From: Chryseobacterium sp. OV279
GTDB lineage: Bacteria; Bacteroidota; Bacteroidia; Flavobacteriales; Weeksellaceae
DNA: 64,000 nt
Direction: 5' to 3'
Assembly (NCBI RefSeq): GCF_900128945.1
Contig: NZ_FQUD01000001.1
Location: forward strand, 1,750,235 to 1,814,234
Every line of letters starts with the position of its first letter. Within the stretch, counting starts at the first letter, position 1. The notes beneath the pieces were generated by a model. It was not told the DNA's origin. It made no database searches and worked only from the letters and a program-made list of their open reading frames with translations. The translations under genes and the position numbers were made by a program. Shown one piece after another: positions 55,377 through 64,000 of the stretch.

Positions 55377-55388
55377 TGTAATATGTAT

Positions 55389-56033
<645 letters not shown>

Positions 56034-56075
56034 TTAATTTGTTTGATTAATAGCGTTAAACATATTTCAGCATCA

Positions 56076-58199
56076 TTATAAAATCATGCTTAACTGAACT
56101 CTTTTTCTGGCTTCATCTACTTCGGTTACTTTTACACGAACATGCTGGTGAAGTTTTACCACTTCATTCACATCCGAAACAAAACCTTCTTTCAGCTGAG
56201 AAATATGAACCAGCCCGCTTTCCTTGATTCCCATGTCTACAAAACATCCGAAAGCCGTAATGTTATTGACAATTCCGGGAAGAATCATTCCGGGTTTTAA
56301 ATCTCTGATGCTTTTTACATTAGGATCAAATTCAAATACTTTGGCCGCTTTTCTTGGATCTAATCCAGGTTTTTCCAGTTCTTTTAAAATATCCTTGATC
56401 CCTAAAATTCCTATTTCTTCCGTGACATAATTCTCAGGCTTTACCAAAGCTGTTTTTTCTTTGCTGGCAATCAGTTCATTGGTTTTAATACCTAAATCTT
56501 TTGCCATTTTTTCTACGATTCCATAAGCTTCCGGATGCACAGCCGAATTATCAAGTGGGTTTTTCGCATTCGTAATTCTTACAAAAGCGGCAGCCTGCTG
56601 GTAGGCTTTTTCTCCAAGCCTCGGAACTTTTTTGAGTTGTTTTCTGTCTTCAAAAGCACCGTTTTCCATTCGGTAGTTAACGATATTCTCCGCCATTTTC
56701 TCACCGATTCCTGAAACGTAGCTTAACAAAGATTTACTGGCCGTATTTAAATTGATTCCAACAGAATTCACACACTTCATCACCGTTGAATCAAGTTCGT
56801 TTTTCAATTGAGTCTGATCCACATCATGCTGATACTGTCCCACACCGATCGATTTGGCATCAATTTTTACCAGTTCAGCCAACGGATCGGCCAATCTTCT
56901 TCCGATAGAAACCGCACCACGAACCGTGACATCATAAGACGGAAATTCGTCCCTTGCAATTTTACTTGCAGAATATACCGATGCTCCAGCTTCAGAGACT
57001 ACAAAAACCTGCAACGGCTTATCAAAAGCGATTTTCTTGATGAAAAACTCAGTTTCCCGGCTTGCGGTTCCGTTTCCAATAGAAATCGCTTCAATATTGT
57101 ACGCGTTTACCATAGAACGGATCTTTTTCATCGCCATTCCGCTTTCGTTCTGAGGCGCGTGAGGGTAGAGGGTTTCATTATGCAGTAAGTCACCTTTTTC
57201 ATCAATACAGACCACTTTACATCCGCTTTTATATCCGGGATCAATCGCCAGAATTCTTTTTTCGCCCAAAGGTGGAGCAAGAAGCAGCTGGCTGAGATTT
57301 TCAGAGAATATTTCAATGGCTTTTTTATCTGCTTTTTCTTTGGCTTCCTGCAGCGCTTCATTAGAAATAGCAGGTTCCAGAAGACGTTTGTAACTGTCTT
57401 TAATAGCCAGAGCGATCTGGTCTGAACTTTCATTATTGGATTTAATGATGGCTTTTTCGATGAAATCAACGGCTTCATCTTTATCAATGCCGATATTCAC
57501 CTTTACGAAACCTTCAGATTCAGCTCTGAGCATCGCCAGAAGTCTGTGAGAAGGCGTTCTGTTGAGGCTTTCTTCCCATTCGAAATACTGAGAGAATTTC
57601 TGTGCATCTTCTTCCTCCTTTCTGGCTTTGACCGCTTTGGAAGTGATCAATGCTTTACGCTGAAACAGGCGGCGAAGATTTTTACGGACGTACATATTTT
57701 CATTAATCCATTCCGCCATGATATCTCTTGCACCCTGAAGTGCTTCTTCCTCAGAAGGAACCTCGCTGTTCAGGTATTTCGAAGCCAGAAACTGCAGATC
57801 ACTGCTTTTCTGACTCATAATGATCTTGGCTAAAGGCTCCAGTCCTTTTTCTTTGGCTGTATCCGCTTTTGTTTTTCTTCGTTTTTTGAAAGGCAGGTAT
57901 AAATCTTCCAGCTCCGGAATATCAAAGCTTTCTTCAATTCTCTGTTTCAGTTCAGGAGTCAGGGCATTCTGTTCCTCAATAGATTTCAAAATACTTTCCT
58001 TCCGCTTGACAATTTCTTCAAACTGTTTGCTGATTTTTGAGATCTGTTCTATCTGAATTTCATCCAGATTTCCCGTCTTATCCTTTCTGTAACGGGAAAT
58101 AAACGGAATGGTGCAGTCTTCTGCGAGTAATTGTAGCGTATTGTTGATGCTCTTTTCTGATATATTGAGCTGTTGCTGTATAAATGTTACGGTCGTCAT
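56076..58199 (-). CDS. tex: Tex-family RNA-binding transcription accessory protein
   Basis: 707 residues, shorter than E. coli YhgF (773) but with all Tex parts: N-terminal Tex domain (PFISRYRKDKTGNLDEIQ), helical regions, YqgF-like RNase H-fold domain (RILAIDPGYKSGCKVVCID, ~318-440), helix-hairpin-helix region (YVSGIGEKMAENIVNYR) and C-terminal S1 domain (~630-705, GIVNNITAFGCFVDMGIKESGLVHIS). The protein binds nucleic acids and is linked to transcription termination/elongation. The tracrRNA is encoded 40 bp upstream on the same strand, with its terminator ending just before tex, so the tex promoter must lie within or right after the tracrRNA terminator. Confidence 0.95.
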   Translation of the reverse strand: MTTVTFIQQQLNISEKSINNTLQLLAEDCTIPFISRYRKDKTGNLDEIQIEQISKISKQFEEIVKRKESILKSIEEQNALTPELKQRIEESFDIPELEDLYLPFKKRRKTKADTAKEKGLEPLAKIIMSQKSSDLQFLASKYLNSEVPSEEEALQGARDIMAEWINENMYVRKNLRRLFQRKALITSKAVKARKEEEDAQKFSQYFEWEESLNRTPSHRLLAMLRAESEGFVKVNIGIDKDEAVDFIEKAIIKSNNESSDQIALAIKDSYKRLLEPAISNEALQEAKEKADKKAIEIFSENLSQLLLAPPLGEKRILAIDPGYKSGCKVVCIDEKGDLLHNETLYPHAPQNESGMAMKKIRSMVNAYNIEAISIGNGTASRETEFFIKKIAFDKPLQVFVVSEAGASVYSASKIARDEFPSYDVTVRGAVSIGRRLADPLAELVKIDAKSIGVGQYQHDVDQTQLKNELDSTVMKCVNSVGINLNTASKSLLSYVSGIGEKMAENIVNYRMENGAFEDRKQLKKVPRLGEKAYQQAAAFVRITNAKNPLDNSAVHPEAYGIVEKMAKDLGIKTNELIASKEKTALVKPENYVTEEIGILGIKDILKELEKPGLDPRKAAKVFEFDPNVKSIRDLKPGMILPGIVNNITAFGCFVDMGIKESGLVHISQLKEGFVSDVNEVVKLHQHVRVKVTEVDEARKRVQLSMIL

Positions 58200-58238
58200 T
58201 ATCTTGGTTTCGGAAGGCTAAAATAAGGCTTTAGAATG

Positions 58239-58263
58239 AAAAAAAGGCGAGTTGCCCCGCCTT
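58239..58263 (-). terminator. Intrinsic terminator of tracrRNA
   Basis: AAGGCG and CGCCTT (minus strand) form the stem, GGGCAACT the loop, then seven T. It also separates tracrRNA from tex. Confidence 0.88.
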
Positions 58264-58318
58264 AAATGTTTTCACAACGGAATAATCCTTATTGTGAATT
58301 GCTTTCAAAATTATAGAA
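58239..58318 (-). ncRNA. tracrRNA of the type II-C system
   Basis: On the minus strand the anti-repeat (AATTTTGAAAGCAATTCACA region, 58312-58291) is followed by AAGGATTATTCCGTTGTGAA, then AACATTTAAGGCG and GGGCAACTCGCCTTTTTTT. The anti-repeat pairs with the CRISPR repeat at 63938-63984: 21 consecutive bases (58292-58312 on the plus strand) equal the reverse complement of 63964-63983 and its neighbour, and the next base is a G-U pair. The GGATTATTCC nexus-like hairpin and the CG-rich final hairpin with T-run match the II-C tracrRNA plan. A TATATTTG -7 box lies at 58326-58319, so the RNA probably starts near 58312 and is about 75 nt long. The ends are estimated. Confidence 0.9.
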
Positions 58319-58326
58319 CAAATATA
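58319..58326 (-). promoter_or_regulatory. -7 box of tracrRNA
   Basis: TATATTTG on the minus strand. The 7-8 nt downstream lead directly into the anti-repeat; no TTG occurs at the ideal -33 distance. Confidence 0.55.
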
Positions 58327-58349
58327 AATGAAAAAATCTTTTTATGATT

Positions 58350-58363
58350 TATGGGAACCCATA
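58350..58363. promoter_or_regulatory. Dyad between tracrRNA and cas9 promoters
   Basis: TATGGG and CCCATA are inverted repeats separated by AA, placed between the divergent tracrRNA and cas9 promoters. A possible operator or just chance. Confidence 0.3.
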
Positions 58364-58364
58364 A

Positions 58365-58393
58365 TTTGACTATTTTTTTTATTTCTATTTTTA
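58365..58393 (+). promoter_or_regulatory. Candidate cas9 promoter
   Basis: TTTG at 58365-58368, 17 bp, then TATTTTTA (58386-58393, one mismatch to TAnnTTTG), 17 bp before the ATG. Confidence 0.5.
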
Positions 58394-58410
58394 TATAGTT
58401 TAAATATAAG

Positions 58411-61400
58411 ATGATGACTAAAAATATACTTGGGCTAGATTTAGGAACCAACTCAATTGGTTGGGCTTTAATTAAACTATACGCTGAAGAGAGGAAGGGA
58501 AGTATTCTAGGAATGGGAACCCGTATATTACCTATGTCACAGGATGTTTTAGGGGATTTTGGAAAAGGAAATTCTGTTTCACAAACAGCTGCCAGAACTG
58601 GGTATAGAGGAGTGAGAAGGCTTCGAGAAAGGTTTTTACTAAGAAGAGAAAGGCTGCACAGGGTTTTAAATATTCTAGGTTTTCTGCCGGATTATTATGC
58701 TGCTCAAATCGATTTCGATAAAAGATTTGGAAAATTTAAAGCAGAAACAGAGCCTAAACTACCCTATAACAATGAAGGTTTTATTTTCAAGAATTCTTTT
58801 GAAGAAATGCTTTCAGATTTTAAAATATCTCAACCTGAGCTTTTATCAGAAAATAAAAAAGTTCCTTATGACTGGACGATTTATTATTTGAGAAAAAAAG
58901 CAGTCTCTCAGAGAATAGAGAAAGAAGAGCTGGCCTGGATTCTTTTAAATTTTAATCAGAAAAGAGGTTATTATCAGCTTAGAGGAGAAGATTTTGACGA
59001 AGAAAAAGATAAAACATTTGTGACGTTAAATGTTGATAAAGTGATTGATTCCGGGGAAAAAGTGAAAGGGAATGTCCTTTTCGATGTATATTTTACCAAC
59101 GGATGGAAATATGAAAAGCAAATAACAAAACCGGAAGATTGGGTTGGACGTTCCAAAGAATTTATTATTACCGAATCTCCATTAAAAAATGGTGATGTAA
59201 AACGGACTTTTAAAGCTGTTGATTCTGAAAAGGACTGGATTGCCATCAAGGCGAAAACAGAACAGGAGATTGAAACAGCTCATAAAACGGTAGGATCCTA
59301 TATTTATGATGCTATTCTTCAAAATCCCAAACAAAAAATAAAGGGAAAACTTGTCCGAACAATTGAACGTAAGTTTTACAAAGAAGAGCTGAAGCAGATT
59401 CTAGAAAAACAGAAAGACTTTCATCCTGAACTCCAAAATGAAGATTTGTACAGTGATTGTGTGAGAGAATTATACAGAAATAATGACGCCCACCAGTTAA
59501 GTCTGACTAAAAAGAATTTTATACATCTTTTCGTAGAGGATATCATTTTTTATCAAAGACCTTTAAGAAGTCAGAAGTCTTCTGTTTCTAACTGTACTTT
59601 GGAATTTAGAAAATACAAAGATAAAAGCGGAACAGAAGGAATTCAATTTCTGAAAGTTATCCCTAAATCAAATCCATATTATCAGGAATTCCGCATCTGG
59701 CAATGGATATCTAACCTTAAAATTTACAGAAGAGATGATGACGTTAATGTGACTTTGGAATATTTAAAGTCAACTGAAGATTACGAAGATCTTTTTGTAT
59801 TTCTAAATACGAGAAAAGAAGTTGACCAGAAAGCATGTTTGAAACATTTTAAATTAAGTGAAAAAACGCATCGCTGGAATTATGTTGAAGATAAAAAATA
59901 TCCGTGCAATGAGACCGGAACAATGATTTTGGAAAGACTTAAAAAAGTATGGGATAGCGTGGATAATATCTTTACAAGAGAAAAGGAGCAACAAATCTGG
60001 CACATTATCTATTCTGTGAATGATAAAACAGAATATGAAAAAGCCTTGAAATCTTTTACAAAGAAAAATGATCTCGATGACAATTCGTTCTTTGAAGCTT
60101 TCAGAAAATTTCCTCCATTTGATAGTGAATATGGTTCCTTTTCTGAGAAAGCCATTAAGAAACTATTACCATTAATCAGAACCGGTAAGTACTGGAACTG
60201 GGAAGCTGTTGATGAAAAAACAAAAAACAGGATTCAGAAAATGATTACCGGGGAGTGTGATGAAGATATTACAGATAATATAAGAGAGAAAACGCTTTCT
60301 CTTCAGAAGGAAAGTGATTTTCAGGGATTGCCTTTATGGTTAGCTCAATATGTAGTATATGGCAGACATTCTGAAGCTTCAGTCGCAGGGAAATGGAATT
60401 CTGTGAATGATATGGAAGAGTATTTGAAAGAATTCAAACAACATTCTCTTCGCAACCCAATTGTAGAGCAGGTGATAACAGAAACCATCCGGGTGGTGAA
60501 AGATATCTGGATAAAATATGGTAATGGAGCGGCAGATTTTTTCAATGAAATTCATATTGAACTTGGCCGGGAAATGAAGCTTCCCGCAAAGGAGAGAAGT
60601 AAAATGACCCAAAAAATATCAGAAAACGAAAATACCAACCTTCGTATTAAAGCTTTACTGGCAGAAATGATGAATGATAGTGAAGTGCAGAATGTAAGGT
60701 CTTATTCTCCCATGCACCAGGAGATTCTGAAGATATATGAAGATGGAGCCCTGAATTCTGAGATTTCTGTAGATGATGACATTCTTAAGATCAGTAAAAC
60801 AGCTCAACCTTCTCCATCCGATCTGAAAAAGTATAAACTTTGGCTGGAACAAAAATACCGTTCACCTTACACAGGAGATATCATTCCTCTTAATAAACTT
60901 TTTACAACTGAATATGAAATTGAACATATTATTCCTCAAAGCCGTTATTTTGACAACAGTTTCAGCAATAAAGTGATTTGTGAATCTTCAGTTAACAGGC
61001 TAAAAGATAATTACATTGGTCTAGGATTCATTAAACATTTTCATGGCTATAAAATTTCTGATAAAACTAAAGTCTTTGAAGTGGATGAATATGAAGATTT
61101 TGTGAAGAAAAATTATGCCAGTAACTGGTCTAAGAGATCAAAACTTCTGCTGGAAGAAATTCCGGAAGATATGATTGAACGTCAGCTTAATGATACCCGG
61201 TATATCAGTAAATATATTTCAGGTATTCTTTCTAATATTGTAAGGAAAAAGGAAAATGATGATGGCGTAAATTCTAAAGATATCATTCCCGGTAATGGAA
61301 AAATTACATTACAACTTAAACAGGATTGGGGATTAAATGATGTTTGGAATGATTTAGTTCTTCCCCGTTTTGAACGGATGAACGAGCTTACCAAATCTAA

Positions 61401-62649
61401 TGACTTTACAGTCTGGAATGAAAAATACCAGAAGTTTTTGCCAACAGTGCCCGTCGAATTTTCAAAAGGGTTTTCAAAAAAGAGAATAGATCATCGCAAT
61501 CATGCATTAGACGCTTTGGTAATTGCCTGTGCAACAAGAGATCATGTTAATCTGCTTAATAATCAGTCCGCAAGATCAGAAATGAAACGGTATGATTTGA
61601 AAAGAAAGCTGATGAAGTTTGAAAAGAAAGCCTATCAGCATTCACAAACAGGAGAAAGAATTGTAAAGGATGTTCCGGTAGAATTTTTAAAACCGTGGGA
61701 TAATTTCATTGTCGAAGCTAAAGAGAATCTTGATAGAATTATTGTAAGCTTTAAACAGAATCTTAGAGTAATTAATAAAGCTACAAATCATTATGAAAAA
61801 TGGATTGAAAAAGACAATGTTAAAGTAAAAGCTTTGGTGGAGCAGCAAGGTTTGAATTGGGCAATCAGAAAACCATTGCATAAAGATACGGTTTCTGGAA
61901 AAGTAGATTTACCTGGAACCAAAGTTCCTAAAGGAAAAATACTAACTGCTACGAGGAAAAGTATTGATACTTCTTTTGATATGAAAACCATAAATTCCAT
62001 TACAGATACTGGAATTCAGAAAATTCTAAAAAATTATCTTGAATATAAAGGAAGTTATGAGGAAGCTTTTTCACCTGAAGGAATTGAAGATATGAATAAG
62101 AATATCGAAAAATTTAATGATGGAAAACAGCATCAGCCTATTACTAAAGTGAGGATTTTTGAATTAGGTAGTAAATTTCCATTAGGACAAAACGGGAATA
62201 AAAAACATAAATATGTAGAAACGGCAAAAGGAACTAATCTTTTTTTTACCATATATGAAGATGATAAAGGCAAAAGAACGTATGAAACGATTCCTTTAAA
62301 TGAAGTGATTGAAAGACAGAAACAAGGATTGGCGCCAGTTACATTAAAAAGTAAAAATGATTTTTATTTGTCTCCCAATGACTTGGTATATGTTGCTACA
62401 GAAGGTGAATCTGTAGATAATCTGGATTTTCAGTCTGATTCTCAAGAGTATATAAATAATGTTTATAAAGTGGTAAGCTTTTCTGGTAGTCAAATTTTCT
62501 TTGTAAAACAAAATGTTGCTGTTTCTATTGTAAATAAAGCTGAATTTTCTACTTTAAATAAAATGGAGAGAGCTATTGATGGCAGAATGATTAAAGAGTG
62601 CTGTGTAAAGTTAAAAATTGATCGCATAGGAAATATGACAAAATCGTAA
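58411..62649 (+). CDS. cas9: Type II-C CRISPR RNA-guided endonuclease Cas9
   Basis: 1412 residues, in the long range of Flavobacteriia II-C Cas9 proteins. RuvC-I with D10 in ILGLDLGTNSIGWAL; Arg-rich bridge helix at ~70-95 (RGVRRLRERFLLRRERLHRV); RuvC-II with E717 (FNEIHIELGREM); HNH domain with catalytic H839 in YEIEHIIPQSRYFDNSFSN and the following NKVICESSVNRLKDN; RuvC-III with H1031 and D1034 in HRNHALDALVIA. All nuclease residues are intact, so the enzyme should be active. The last ~250 residues form the wedge/PAM-interacting part; the PAM cannot be read. ATG ATG gives two possible starts 3 bp apart. cas1 begins 2 bp after its stop. tracrRNA is divergent upstream. Confidence 0.98.
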   Translation: MMTKNILGLDLGTNSIGWALIKLYAEERKGSILGMGTRILPMSQDVLGDFGKGNSVSQTAARTGYRGVRRLRERFLLRRERLHRVLNILGFLPDYYAAQIDFDKRFGKFKAETEPKLPYNNEGFIFKNSFEEMLSDFKISQPELLSENKKVPYDWTIYYLRKKAVSQRIEKEELAWILLNFNQKRGYYQLRGEDFDEEKDKTFVTLNVDKVIDSGEKVKGNVLFDVYFTNGWKYEKQITKPEDWVGRSKEFIITESPLKNGDVKRTFKAVDSEKDWIAIKAKTEQEIETAHKTVGSYIYDAILQNPKQKIKGKLVRTIERKFYKEELKQILEKQKDFHPELQNEDLYSDCVRELYRNNDAHQLSLTKKNFIHLFVEDIIFYQRPLRSQKSSVSNCTLEFRKYKDKSGTEGIQFLKVIPKSNPYYQEFRIWQWISNLKIYRRDDDVNVTLEYLKSTEDYEDLFVFLNTRKEVDQKACLKHFKLSEKTHRWNYVEDKKYPCNETGTMILERLKKVWDSVDNIFTREKEQQIWHIIYSVNDKTEYEKALKSFTKKNDLDDNSFFEAFRKFPPFDSEYGSFSEKAIKKLLPLIRTGKYWNWEAVDEKTKNRIQKMITGECDEDITDNIREKTLSLQKESDFQGLPLWLAQYVVYGRHSEASVAGKWNSVNDMEEYLKEFKQHSLRNPIVEQVITETIRVVKDIWIKYGNGAADFFNEIHIELGREMKLPAKERSKMTQKISENENTNLRIKALLAEMMNDSEVQNVRSYSPMHQEILKIYEDGALNSEISVDDDILKISKTAQPSPSDLKKYKLWLEQKYRSPYTGDIIPLNKLFTTEYEIEHIIPQSRYFDNSFSNKVICESSVNRLKDNYIGLGFIKHFHGYKISDKTKVFEVDEYEDFVKKNYASNWSKRSKLLLEEIPEDMIERQLNDTRYISKYISGILSNIVRKKENDDGVNSKDIIPGNGKITLQLKQDWGLNDVWNDLVLPRFERMNELTKSNDFTVWNEKYQKFLPTVPVEFSKGFSKKRIDHRNHALDALVIACATRDHVNLLNNQSARSEMKRYDLKRKLMKFEKKAYQHSQTGERIVKDVPVEFLKPWDNFIVEAKENLDRIIVSFKQNLRVINKATNHYEKWIEKDNVKVKALVEQQGLNWAIRKPLHKDTVSGKVDLPGTKVPKGKILTATRKSIDTSFDMKTINSITDTGIQKILKNYLEYKGSYEEAFSPEGIEDMNKNIEKFNDGKQHQPITKVRIFELGSKFPLGQNGNKKHKYVETAKGTNLFFTIYEDDKGKRTYETIPLNEVIERQKQGLAPVTLKSKNDFYLSPNDLVYVATEGESVDNLDFQSDSQEYINNVYKVVSFSGSQIFFVKQNVAVSIVNKAEFSTLNKMERAIDGRMIKECCVKLKIDRIGNMTKS

Positions 62650-62651
62650 TC

Positions 62652-63880
<1,229 letters not shown>

Positions 63881-63904
63881 TTTTAAAATCCTAATTAAAT
63901 AATA

Positions 63905-63934
63905 AACCCATTGAATTTCAATGGGTTAAATTTT
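63905..63934. terminator. Hairpin between cas2 and the CRISPR array
   Basis: AACCCATTGA pairs with TCAATGGGTT (10 bp, 3-nt loop), then AAATTTT on the plus strand. It would end the cas operon and, since the array is read toward it on the minus strand, may also end pre-crRNA. Confidence 0.8.
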
Positions 63935-63937
63935 GAG

Positions 63938-64000
63938 GCTGTGACTAATCACGAAGTTAGTAAATTTTGAAAGCAATTCACAACACGGGTACAACAGGGG
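63938..64000 (-). CRISPR. First repeat and partial spacer of the II-C CRISPR array (cut by window)
   Basis: The 47-nt repeat unit is 63938-63984; only 16 nt of the next spacer (63985-64000) are visible. On the minus strand the repeat starts GTTGTGAATTGCTTTCAAAA and ends GATTAGTCACAGC; its two ends are imperfect inverted repeats (GTTGTGA / TCACAGC), which supports the borders. The 5' 21-22 nt match the tracrRNA anti-repeat, so crRNAs must be read from the minus strand, toward cas2. Only one repeat is visible, so length and number of repeats are not confirmed; the 47-nt size is usual for Flavobacteriia II-C. Confidence 0.85.

Noticed and set aside
63985..64000. The visible spacer start shares ACGGGTACAAC with 30158-30168, suggesting self-targeting.
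   Set aside because: Only 11 bases match and the next bases differ; a match of this length is not surprising in a 64-kb window. The full spacer is not visible.

Overview
The window looks like a chromosomal segment of a Flavobacteriia member, most probably Chryseobacterium or a close Weeksellaceae relative. The reasons are AT-rich coding with little Shine-Dalgarno signal, many Bacteroidota-type promoters (a -33 TTG and a -7 TAnnTTTG box), a T9SS sorting-domain remnant, a SusC/TonB-type receptor with a carboxypeptidase-like domain, a small Hc1 histone-like gene, and a Flavobacteriia-type II-C CRISPR-Cas9 locus. The genus is an inference from gene content; no rRNA is present.

Layout. 1-912: 3' part of a YtcJ-like amidohydrolase. 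1278-14513: an unusual block with an N-acetylmuramoyl-L-alanine amidase, a membrane-anchored M23 peptidase with a polyglutamine tract, and two giant unrecognised proteins (2222 and 1491 aa) in tandem. 14837-18550: pentose-phosphate operon gnd-zwf-pgl with a strong terminator. 18768-26493: pncA, an exported RidA-like protein, a DinB-fold protein, a GlxA/AraC-type regulator divergent from an unusual SDR, a PEP mutase/isocitrate lyase family protein, two small proteins and an S41 peptidase. 26632-33000: AsmA-like protein, VOC protein, TetR regulator with a palindromic operator facing a probable hidden 59-aa peptide gene, and a 510-aa conserved protein. 33717-42417: lipoprotein, LytS/LytR-type two-component pair, MFS transporter with AraC regulator, GNAT protein divergent from a MocR/PdxR-type regulator, and an M61/M1-like metallopeptidase. 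42620-49048: a five-gene operon joining a cysteine-containing small membrane protein, an ABC ATPase, a TonB-dependent receptor and two ABC-2/DUF3526-like permeases. 49351-55290: histone H1-like protein, M28 peptidase, and two beta-helix proteins sharing a promoter. 55389-58199: HAD phosphatase and Tex.

58239-64000 is a complete type II-C CRISPR-Cas9 module: tracrRNA on the minus strand, then cas9, cas1 and cas2 on the plus strand, then the first 47-nt repeat of an array cut by the window edge. The tracrRNA anti-repeat matches that repeat almost perfectly. The repeat orientation implies that crRNAs are transcribed toward cas2, and the repeat itself carries a near-consensus Bacteroidota promoter.

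The points most worth following up are: the in-repeat promoter and array polarity; a 34-bp operator-like sequence duplicated with exact promoter spacing in front of the DinB and SDR genes that flank a GlxA-type regulator; the TetR palindrome with a hidden peptide gene; the giant-protein and lytic-enzyme block; and the ABC-TonB operon.
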